The notes beneath the pieces were generated by a model, which made no database searches, was not told the DNA's origin, and saw only the letters and a list, made by a program, of their open reading frames with translations. This document shows, one piece after another, positions 25,298 through 37,200 of a stretch of DNA of 64,000 bases. The stretch's first letter is position 1; the number at the start of each line of letters is the position of its first letter. The translations under genes were made by a program, and so were the position numbers. This DNA comes from Lineus longissimus (taxonomy: Eukaryota > Nemertea > Pilidiophora > Heteronemertea > Lineidae): positions 9,016,953-9,080,952 of the forward strand of contig NC_088324.1 of assembly GCF_910592395.1 (NCBI RefSeq), in the 5' to 3' direction.

Positions 25298-28200
25298 GTA
25301 AGTGATGTACTCTGCTATACTCTAGTGTACAGGTATCGGTACTTTCAACTTAGCAGGTTTCTTGATATGGTCTATTGATGTGCATTGACTGTCATCTTAT
25401 AAAAATGACACCGATTTAAATCCATGTTGGCAAGCGTCATCATCCATTCGTTATAGCCCACGCCCCAAGGCCACATTCTGAGAGGCAGTTACATGTAACC
25501 TATCCTGTGTGACACAAAACTGTTTATTACACGACCATTTGGATTCCCAGCACCTCCTCATTGGACGGCACGTGTCCGGTCCATAAAATTGATATTTCCT
25601 GGTGAGATCACGTTCGCGGCCAACATCATTCTGATAGGTTGGTTTCCCTTCCCGCCAAAAAAAGAACGAAAAGTTTACATTTTCCGCCGGCAACTGGAAT
25701 ATACATGTGTACCATGACATAAAGGTATTTTTAAAATCAATTAGTAGTTAGCTAAATCATTCAAAATACATGTATCGTAAACATTGGAGGAGGCGAAGTA
25801 CTTCAAGTAGATTGCTGAACACGGAAGAAGACTAGAGTTTTCGTGGAAACCATTGTCTACGTGATATATTCCTATCTTCAGGCAACCCCATTTCCAGGAA
25901 ATAGGTATCACCACCTTAGGTCCAGGACTGCCCTTGAAATGCCATCAGCTTGGCGAGAAAAAAGGACGAAATTGGGCCAAATTTGCTCTTAAAATCTACA
26001 TCTATATAGTACATCAAATTTTCTTTAAGCTGTAGTTTTCTTTGCAGGAAAATGCAATGAACCTAAAGTATCCAACGGCACGTCGTTGCTAGTCCCCGGG
26101 ACTACCCCAGCGGACTACGATGGGTACGGAAACTACGACTACGACGTATACAGTGGCGGTGTTGTTCCTACTTACGACAGCGACACAGTCATGTCTGTCC
26201 AATGTTTTGATAGCTACTGGTTTAAAGGGACCAAACAGAGCGTGGGTTCCATACGATGCGGCTGCGAGGGTCGTTGGGATCCAGGAGTGAACGAGGCGTG
26301 TGTCGTGGGTAAGAATGCGCATAAAATAATTGGAGATAAAGTGCCGTACTGTCATCTAGTATGACTAAATGTCCTTTGAATTCAGTTTGGAAAATTCCGC
26401 CGCGGTTACGTACCGGTTTCTTAAAGGAGGAGCGAGAGAAATACCTGGCTGGCACTAATTATAGTGATAGAGTCCCTGTATAGAGGGCGTAAAACTGCAG
26501 AGCATGACTCATCGGGACTCGATGTATACCGTTAGTTCTACCCAAGAACTTTGTAACTATAAATAGTACCGACATGGGACACTTCTACTCAATATTAGAA
26601 TCTAACATTTTTTAGATGTCAAGTTGGATGTATGTCATGGCATAGTCACGCGCCCACAAAAAACGCTTGCTGCTGGCAGTTTTACCTTAGGGGCGATTCA
26701 TCAAGAAAACGGTGAAAGCAAGTCCACCCAAATCTCCTCCCAATTTTTGTCTATTTCGTATGACGTATCCCTTCATCATGTTCGTGGTAAATCCCCAAAG
26801 AAGCCAAAAAGCCAACCAGGTCGAAATTCCATAACGGTGGTGCTTTTTTCTTCTGCAGCGAAATGTGACCCGACACCCCAGTTCGGAGGAGTGTTGAAAA
26901 GTTCTTCCTCCTGTTTCGCGGATAGCGCGGACCTAACGACCCCTGTTGCGGCGAATAACTCGGCATGCCTCCACTGCTTGCCCGGATTCAAGATTGCCCA
27001 CCAAGAGGGGCTGAAAGACTCCATAGAGGTGCAGTGCGGTACCAATGGTAAATGGAAGATACCGGCGCAGTGCGAGAACCAGATCGGTAAGGTCAACCTA
27101 TTACGCGCCAGCTCAGCACACCACGCAAGAAATGCCACGGGCGTCATTTCTCCCTTTCCATGTTACCCTTCCTATCAAGCGAGTGGCCCGATTCGCGTGT
27201 CAAAGTACAAATCCCCATTGAAAGCTAGTCTCCATACAACATAGTCTTTTAAAGATTAAAACTGACAGTGTCATTTGATATTGCCAACAGTCATCAAAAC
27301 TTTGACATTTGTCGCCTTTTGCGACGAGGAACTTTCACAAGAAATTTGATGAGTATATGCGTATGTCAGCCATTAAGCAACGGACCCCAAATTTCAACTG
27401 TCCACGAGAACCCCCAGAGAATCAAAAGCCAGCCGAAGGTTAAATTCGTCTACGGCGCGTCACAAGGTCATAGGGATGCATGGGGCGGGGACACAGGAAA
27501 ACTTTAGAACACAAGGAAGCACTCCACCGATATGATTTGCGGTTGCCAGTTTAGAATAGGGTAGACATTTGGTTAGTGGTAGACATTCGTAGTCTTGTTT
27601 GACCTCTCTTTAAATTACATTTCGGTCTACGAACTCTTCTTATCAAACTTTTCAGCTTGCACAAGGCCCCTGCCCTCCGAACGAACCAACACCTACAGCA
27701 AAATCAAGGATAATTTCGATGCCACACTGCAGATGGAATTTGAATGCACAAGACCTGATGTTATGGTAATGTTCGGTGACCCTGTGGTAAAATGCTCTGC
27801 TGGGCATTGGAGTGCTGATCCGTTGCCAGTGTGCAGGCATAAATGTAAGTTTTATATAGAATATCGTGGAAAACGTGTTTGTCCCTTTGAAAGTGCTGTT
27901 AGTTTTTATTTCCTGCGAATTACTTGATAAACATAATGTGTTCTTTTTTTCTTTATTAAATGGCTTATTTAAAGGGAGACTATAGGTTGGAGCCAGGTGG
28001 ACGAGATTGAATTATACGACGGTGCCGATAGGGGCCTCTTACATGCGTATCTTGCAGTACATCGGCACAGCTCATTTTTTTACAAGAACTATTTCCCTTC
28101 CTCTGCCTGTTGGTCAGCGCGAGAACGACATTCTGATCCCGAACTCATAGTGCCTGTAGTCTCCCTTTTAGCGTTTTAATTTCGTGCAGTGATGTAAGAA

Positions 28201-31200
28201 AACATTCGAACTCTACTTTCATGTAAAATCTGTTGTCCTTTCGAAAGGACTGTTTCTATTTCAATTTACATGAAAACATAGTTCTTCCTTGTCAAAACGG
28301 CTCATTTAAAAGCGCTTGTTGTGAATATCTTTACTTTGCTGACCACTTTTGTACTATTCTACGATCAAAGTCTGAGGTGCTGGCGAAGTACACGTACCTC
28401 TAGTTCCAAATCATTGTACAGTCCGTAAACAATGGAGTGGGACTGTTTACAAGAACTATATATTTACTTCCGCACCGGCGCTAACGAACGTGGTCATGGT
28501 TTGATTGCAGACTCCTGCCTCCTGGACATACAACACGGTCACGTTGAGAAAAGTTCTGCCTCTACCCCCACCCACGGGCCGTGGGCGCGAAACAGTGACA
28601 GTGGTACGGTCAGGTGTGACCAAGGCTACGAGTCCATAACTGATGACGACACAATAACATGCAACAAGGGAAAATGGCAACCTGCACCTCATTGCGTGCA
28701 ATCAGGTAAGCCAAAGGATGGCTTGACGTGTCATCAAGTTTACCTCTTCATGCCAGGCTTTGACCCAATAATCCGTTGGTTTGTCTTGGGGAAGAATGAG
28801 GTCGGTGCTGCAAAACCCATGATGACCAACAACCATCACGGCTTTCCCAACATGTCACGTCTACACACCCCGTAAAAAATGTACTTAAAATACTAAAGCC
28901 CCCTCGTGCCTAGCCTGAGGCTTCAATCATCTCTTCAGCCTTCGGTCGGCAGCCTGTCTGTAGAAGTTCCCCCACGCCAGTCTAGGCTGCTTCATCTCCT
29001 CTTCTACTGTTCGGCGCATGGTCACCAGGACAGTCGTTCAAACTTTCTAAACGTTGATCCGCACAGGTTTAACTTAACTGAATGGATGAGAGTTGGTCTG
29101 TACCTGTACATGTATTATACTTTAATTCATTCAATACACTCATTTTGCTTCAATATTCCATCATTGAGTATCTTTGACCCAAAGAGTTCTCAATCTTGTT
29201 GCAAACATTTCCCTTGATCTTCTGACGCAAAAAACAATGAATGCATCTCCGATACGATTTTCCTGCAAGATACACTCATTTTGCAAATAGCAAACATTCC
29301 ATAAAATACTAATGTTTCAGGTCAAATTGGGAAATGTGAAACTCCTCCCCTTCGAAACGGCACCGTGACTCTCTCCCACAAAAAAACCTTCCCAGGTGCC
29401 GTGGCAAGCCACACCTGTGCGGCAGGATACACGCTGAAAGGTGCAGCGAACCGGACGTGTCTATCTAACGGAGTTTGGGACGGGGCAGAGGTATCTTGTG
29501 TCATTAAAGGTGAGTTAACAATTGATAACAAACATTTGCGGTTTTATGAAATAAAGTTTATAGTTCAAGATTTTCCATTGTACAACTTTGAGAGAGTTAA
29601 ACTTGTGGCCTGATGTTGAAAATGCGTGGGTCATGCCCTTTTTAACGGTTATAACATAATGCTCAAATCTTCTGGTTCATTCGTGTTGTCTGATGGTGTT
29701 GTTTATCTTCTCGTCATGATAGCAACATGCGACAAGCCACCAGCCATAGCTCATGCCTGGCACACACCGGATAAAGCCTACTACCACGGTGAGAAGTAAG
29801 TGCTCCTGTAGATGCTTGATTCAATTTCTCCAGTCTAGTGAAAGATTTAATGAACTGCAGTTGCCCCAAAATAAAGGTAGCAATTAGGAAGTGTGAAACA
29901 TATCTATTTTTTAATAGCGCCTTCTACGCATAATCTCTGTAAAGGTCATAAATCCGTGCAGGGCATTATCCCGAGACGCACTGCCTTTAATTCTTCTGTC
30001 TCGATTTTTCAAGACGTCTGTTTTTTTCTGACTAAACCACTTTTGCTCCACACAGATACAGATACACTTGTCATTCTGGGTACGAGAGGAGAGGAGGGGG
30101 GTCGTACTACCAATGTAACGCGAGACGCAATAGGTGGGAAGCCCTAAGCTATGATACAAGGCTCATGAGATGCGAACGTAAGTCTACAGAACTAATGTGT
30201 ACAAACTAGTGAAGGATGTGAATGTCAGATCAATACACATATTTAACATTTTACATTGATAAAGTTTGGGGTTAACTTTAGCTTTGACCAATTCACAAAT
30301 AGTGAGTTTTCGCAAATCCCCCGAAACACCAACGCGAACGCCTGTCCCATTGTTCGACATCGTGGTCAGGAGCTCGAACAAAGGGATAGGTGTTCAAATG
30401 GACGTTTAGGGGGCTTTGCGAAAATTCACTGTTGTATGACTTTAATTCCTGCTTCAGCCGTAAATTGTGGAGATCCAGCTATCATCCCCAATGCTGATTC
30501 GCACCTGGTTGGCGGTAGAATCACAAGCTTTGGGGCAGAAGTTAGGTACCAGTGCAAGACTGGCTACAAGAAAACGCGGGGAATACTTATGTCGACAATT
30601 TGCCAGGCGAACGAAAGATGGACTGTCATCGGTCTTCGGTGTGACAGTAAGTGCCATTTACTTTGTTTGCATCAAAGAGTTGATACCGAGCTTGAGGTGT
30701 TGTTGTACCCTCACAAAACACCGCGGGTACTGGGCTAAATGTGTATATCAAGGCCGAGATTTTGGGGGAAATTACGGTTCCTCCCGAGCGGTATTCTAAA
30801 ACAAATCAAACTAAACGTTAGAATGTAATGATGGCTGCTTCTGTTTTTTGACCGACCTGTGTGGTAATGGCTTCGACACCGACATCGCTATGGCCAAGAC
30901 AAGGCGCAATGTTTTAGTTATGCATCACAAGCAGTACTGCTGCGCAACCAACAGAGTGGCTTGGAATACAAGTCAGACCACATCGTCGTCTCATTGACAA
31001 ATGGAATATTTCAGTTTGCCGTATGTGCGCACTGTGACTGACAGAAGTGCAAATTTTCTTGCATGCAAGACCTAATACAATGGGTCTCATGGTCATATCG
31101 TAGATATCATGTCATTGCATTATCCTATCTGTCGAAATCCTCAACAAAAATATACTTAGATTTGATTCATTCATGGAACTACAATTTCGTTCATAGCAGT

Positions 31201-34200
31201 CCATCAGGTTTCAGGTAGTTTTCACAGGACATATAGCTCCTAAATGCAAGGGAAAATAACATGCGGAAAATCCTACAACAACCGTGCGTCCAGTTAGCAT
31301 ATTCTAATGGCCGGGTCTATTTGGCAAGCCGCTCGCCGAACAGGCATCTTTTTGTCCTGTTTGGAGAGCCGCTTGCCAAACAGCACTAAAAAGCCGGCCA
31401 GCCGGGCTTGCCAAACAGGTAAAAAATCTACCCTGTTTGGCGAGCTGGAGACTTTACTTTAATATTAATGAGTTCGGCTCTCCATTCAGGACAAGAAAAA
31501 GTCGCTGATTGGTAAGCCGGGCTTGCCAAGTAGTCACTTCCATTCTAATTACTATATTGCAGTTGTAACGTGTCCTCCACTGACCAATCCGCCGAATGGA
31601 AATGTCCAGATTCGACGCGGCAAAAGCAACCGTTTTGAATACGGGTCGGAATACAAGTACACCTGCGACTCTGGAAGAGGGTACAGGCTGGAAGGGAAAC
31701 AGATCGATGACGAAACCTTTACTTCGTGTACCCAATACGGGAACTGGACTTATGCGCCGAGCAAGATAGCCTGTGAACGTAGGTTCCCCTTAGTGTTTTG
31801 GGTTTTAGAATATAAGTTTCTTCGTTTAGAATTTATTAATGTATTTCAAATTCAACTTTTCGATAATATGTGTACGTGAACTCGTTCATTTCCAAGTCCC
31901 TAAAGAAGCATGTTAATAGACATTTTCCATATCTATATGTTTTATTGTTCCTTTTTTAGTTGTGGATTGCTATGATCCTGGACACATCTTCAATGGTTAC
32001 CTCCAAGCTGGTCTCACCACGTACTCGTCACAAAGACGTTTTGGGTAAGGGTCATGACAGGCAGTAGTGTAAGCAAAAGGCCAATGCCGTTCGTTGAAAG
32101 TTATAAATTTGTAATTGAATTTGAAAATTTCCAATTGCGTAAATACGTTCTTAATATAAATTTCAGCCTGTCGTTGAAAAGACAGGTATACAAATACATT
32201 GTACTGCTAGCACCAAGTTTCAGCAACTTCGTATGCATGATAACTGCACTACGGCATTGTGTATAACTGCATTTCTATTTGCCTTGCCCACCAGTTATCA
32301 CAAATGGCGTACCCCCTCAGACCAAGTCTTCAGATGGGGAACGCGGAGAGACTGTAGGAAAGGAATCTTGCTTTAGCTCTATGCTAATGTTAATGGAAAA
32401 CATTGCCCGATTATTTCTCGGTATCATGAACACAGTGAAATATCCTCTGATGGCAAATCTTCCCCCTGTGCAAAATCAACTTCAAAATATGATTTCTTTT
32501 TCTGTAAAATGCTTACCGCTACATTCTAAAAACGAGGCGAAGGGAAGCCAATATTTGCAATGATATGGAAATACGTGACAAGTCAATCTTATCATAGACA
32601 TGACAGATAATCCTTGTTTTCGCATAGAAATTCTCGGCTCATAAAAGCCAGTTTGGTCTTTTGAGGGGAAAATTCACATTCTGGCATCGCGAAACGCTTT
32701 AAAAAACATTGTGTTTTGCTGGAGCAGAATCATGCACGTGAAACAACTTGCAATGCGTAGCATGTCACGAGAGTTACCACGCTTAGGCTTGTGGCCTTTT
32801 GGGCTCTTGTGCAAAAACTACTGGGCCGATTTCTTGACAGACAAAGTGCATTGATTTCGACATCTTCTCCTCTGCACTGCTTATCTCTTGATCGACTTTG
32901 ATGAAAAACATGTACATCAGAAAAAATCGGCCCCTGTCAGATCGACCCCCAAAATCGTCAAAGGGCTCTTATGAACAAGGATTTCTTTAGTTGATTTGCA
33001 AGTCTCTATATAACTTTAAAATTGTATTAGGTCCCAAAATTAGATTGAACCGCCTTCATTCGCTGCACTCCCTTGCTCGTCATTGAGGAATTTGACGAGC
33101 TTTACCTTTTTTCAGGTGCAATGATTTCACTACCATGGATCCAGTCATTAATCCTAGAGGGGCCTACATCCTCTGTCAGAAAGATGGTCGATGGTCTAAT
33201 TCACTTCCTAAATGTTGGGGTACGTACAGTGTACATGTAAAACATGTATATAATATTTTATAATAGGAGTCACATGAAAAGATCAGATACTTCTCGATGA
33301 TAATCAGCTGGCAACACTGAGATCCATATTATTTTTAGGAAGTGACTACTTGGCAAGCCCGGCTTACCAAACAGCGACTTTTTCTTGTCCTGAATGGAGA
33401 GCCGAACTCATTAATATTAAAGTAAAGTCTCCACCTCGCCAAACAGGGCAGAATTTTTTCCTGTTTGGCAAGCCCGGCTGGCCGAACAGGGTGGCTTTTT
33501 AGTGCTGTTTGGCAAGCGGCTCTCCAAACAGGACAAAAAAAGATGCCTGTTCGGCGAGCGGCTTGCCAAATAGACCCGGCAATTATTTTATATTACTGCT
33601 ACTGCACGACCCTGGTGATTTTAATGTCAAACTCGAGGAAATAAGCTGTCCAATTTAAAATCCTAAAGCATTTCTTCACCTCTCTCTAAAGAATACCAGT
33701 ACCTGAACTCCGAGCATAGCAAATTTTTAACCTGGACTTAAAATGATTAGCTGATCTTTTTATGCCCCCAAGAGAGAAAGAAAATACATTTTTTTATGAA
33801 AGAAACTTGTTCTTCCATCATGTCTATTAACTTCACTACACTGTCTCTCAAAAACAGGGCTCGCGTTTAGGTCTCCAATATTGGAAGTGCACTTATCCTG
33901 TTTGCTTCTAATTTCACAGCCAAATGTCGAGTACCAAGCCTTGGAAATGGAAATTACGAAACCAAATGGGGAGGATCGTTTTCCCCAAGTGCTTTGGAAC
34001 ACGAGAATAGCGTAAAACTCCAGTGTGACCGGGGTTACACAACCGATATTCGCTACCCCAGTAGTTCGACGAAAACATTGCAGTGCGACAATGGGACACT
34101 CACCCAGGGAAGTTGTACAGAGAGTAAGTTTTTTTGTCGAGCATCATTTTCTAATCTTCTGCGGTCAGTGGCAGTTCAAACTGCCAATCAGCGCTCATCG

Positions 34201-37200
34201 ATTCTTAGTCATGAGTGGGGAGGAGGAGGGCAGATTCAAGTCATTATTCGTCCTGATTAAAATGCATTTGGCCAGCGGTTTACTTTGAGGGGGGCCAGTT
34301 GGTGAATACACTGGTCTATCGTGTAATGGCTTGGGATCCAATCGAAGTGGTTGGGAGCACGTTTATAGCGGTTGATGAACTGGCGTTATGGTCTGCGAAA
34401 GTCTCGCTGTCTTCACATAGGCCATTGAGCGTGTTGAATGAGGCAACAAATCGAAAGAGCCCCTGTGCCTCACGATCAATACCTCCACCAGAGTCTTTCA
34501 AATGAATTGATTTGAAAGACTCTGATACCACCTTGTCCAGGTCTGGCTGGCGACTGCACCCCCTGGCGATTGCACTTCCCTTTCGAGATGGAGTAATCTA
34601 GCGATCATGGCCCTCTGCGCCGCTTTTCGAAGGGCATATGCGGAACGATCGATATTCCTGCTCTTGGATATTCTCATTCTCGCTCTTTAGGGCATGAATA
34701 AAACTGATAGCTAGCTAGATGTTCGCGAATTCTCTTGATTTCTTAACAGCTTTTCCAACAACATAATTGTATTCCACACATAAACATTTTGTTTAAACTT
34801 CACCTTTCTCAGAGCCATGCGACAAGCTTTCCGAAACAGACGAGAACCTGTTAGATGTTACCTATTCCACTGATATCATCGATGTCGGGACGTCCAAATA
34901 CTACACGCACGGAACCACCGCAGATATCACTTGTTTGGATACACATGAGACGGCGAACAGAGGGAGCACTTTAAGGTTGACCTGCAACAAACGACGCTGG
35001 AACAAACGAACTCGCATATGCGAGCCAAGTGAGTTATTGAAAAATCCACTCATCGTCTCGACCACATTATGCCCAAAGACTTATTTTCGCTTCTGAATCA
35101 CCTTTAATATATTCCATCTGACCACGAGTGAGCTCTCCGTGAAGCGATCGCCAGTGTGCAGATGACACAGCAAAGAGTGAATTTTGAGACTGAATGACAT
35201 CGGGAGATTCGGTACTAACAGAATTTTCGCTCCATCTTATGAGTTGATCATTGGTGAAAGTTATTGTACATTCTAAAAGATAATTTCACGGCGTAGAGGA
35301 TAATGCTGGCACGCAAACTTAGCGAAGCCATTCTTTAAGAGATGTTCTTGGTCAGTTTTAACGAATGCTTTTTCCGAAAAAGGGCGTGCGTTGCCTCCCC
35401 GACCTTCTTCTCGCACCTTTGCTGCTGAATCCATGACGATGATGGTGATTATAATAAAAGACGACCACGATGATCGATTGTTTACCACTTGTATTTTATT
35501 CCAGAGGACTGTTTTATTCCTGCCAGTGTTTCAAGCGACCTGAGTCTTTACACGACCAACTGGCAGCGCAGGACGAGGACAACGTATTACTATCCCATGG
35601 ATTATGTCACGCACGACACTATCGTTACCATTAGCTGTTCTGCATCAAAGACAGTGTTCAACAGTACTATGAAAAGAATTGCACTCACCACCAGATGCAA
35701 GTTTGGAAAATGGGAGAACAAAGAAGTTTTTGATGCGACATGCGTCCCAAGTAAGTTACTCAGCATCCTTTTTGGACTTTGGGGCAGACAAGGCCCAGAC
35801 TGGCAAGGTCACAAATTAGCGAATTTGATGGAAATGCTGAAAGTATCCATAATATCAGTCATTTTGTATTTATTGGTATCAAGATGTGGTCACTTGTTTT
35901 GGTCCGATACATTTTACAGCCTTTTTGATGAAATGTGCGGATTTGCCTGTATTCTCACCTACATGTATTGGCGTGGTTCGTACGTACTGTTATTGTCTCT
36001 TCCGCTAGTGTGGAGATGAATAAAAGTTAGACATTGCCGCTCTAGCTCAATCATTAAGATACATGTACATGGATGTATGACAAAAATCACTGTTTTCGAA
36101 TCCATCTTGGTAAATAAATACTTTCAGTGTATTCATATCATCCATTTTGATTCCTGTGTATCATAGGAAATCATCATGATTCTCACAACGGAGAAAGCCT
36201 TTGATTTCTTTCTGCATTTCTTCCAGACCCATGCGACAAGCTTAATGAGAACAGACTAGTCGTGGACTCCGTGCACTATTCAAAACCCATTGTTTCGTTA
36301 GGATGGAGGGAAGAATATGTCCGTCATGAAAGCAACGTCTCCTTCACGTGCAAACCGAATTATGAAGTATCTGAAAATGAACCCAGTGGCTGGGTGAAAT
36401 GTGACACCGGAAAGTACAGGCCGGGGAATGTCCCTCAGCCTCAAGTATGCCAAGAGAGTAAGTCGGAACTTCGGGGAATAACAAAAAAGGAATGACAAAT
36501 GCACTTAGTCATTTAATATAAACCCTTTTGAAAATATTAAAGAATCACCCAAATATTTCGTAAAATAACGGAATGACATACATGTATGAAGTGCATCTTG
36601 TAAATTATTGAGTTGGGAATTAATAAAACATTACCAAATTATGCCGTGAAATAACGGAATAGTATTATGAAGCGCAACATGTAAATAAGTGAGTTGGGCG
36701 GGAGCTGAACGTCAACTAGGGCTGCGGTGATCAAACAACGTTAGCATTACCGGAGACATTAAGTCTAAATATGATAATTTTAATGGGTTTAACTGAAAGA
36801 GACAACGTCCTTAAGGATACTTAACGCAACCGTTAGGGATAACGTGACTTTTGAGCTTTTGAACAGCCGGGCCCTGGACATTATCAGCTGTAGAAACACA
36901 ATGATTGGGGACTCCGCGATATAATTGCAGGAGTCCCTAAAGAAACCAAAGATGTCGTAATAAGAGTCACATCAAGACGTGCTCCGACTGAGAGCCGTAT
37001 ATCAACGACCATACAGTGCAATAACTGTACATTTATATTTTTTAAAGGCAGGGTCTATTTGGCAAGCCGCTCGCCGAACAGGCATCTTTTTTTGTCCTGT
37101 TTGGAGAGCCGCTTGCCAAACAGCACTAAAAAGCCACCCTGTTCGGCCAGCCGGGCTTGCCAAACAGGTAAAAAATCTACCCTGTTTGGCGAGGTGGAGA

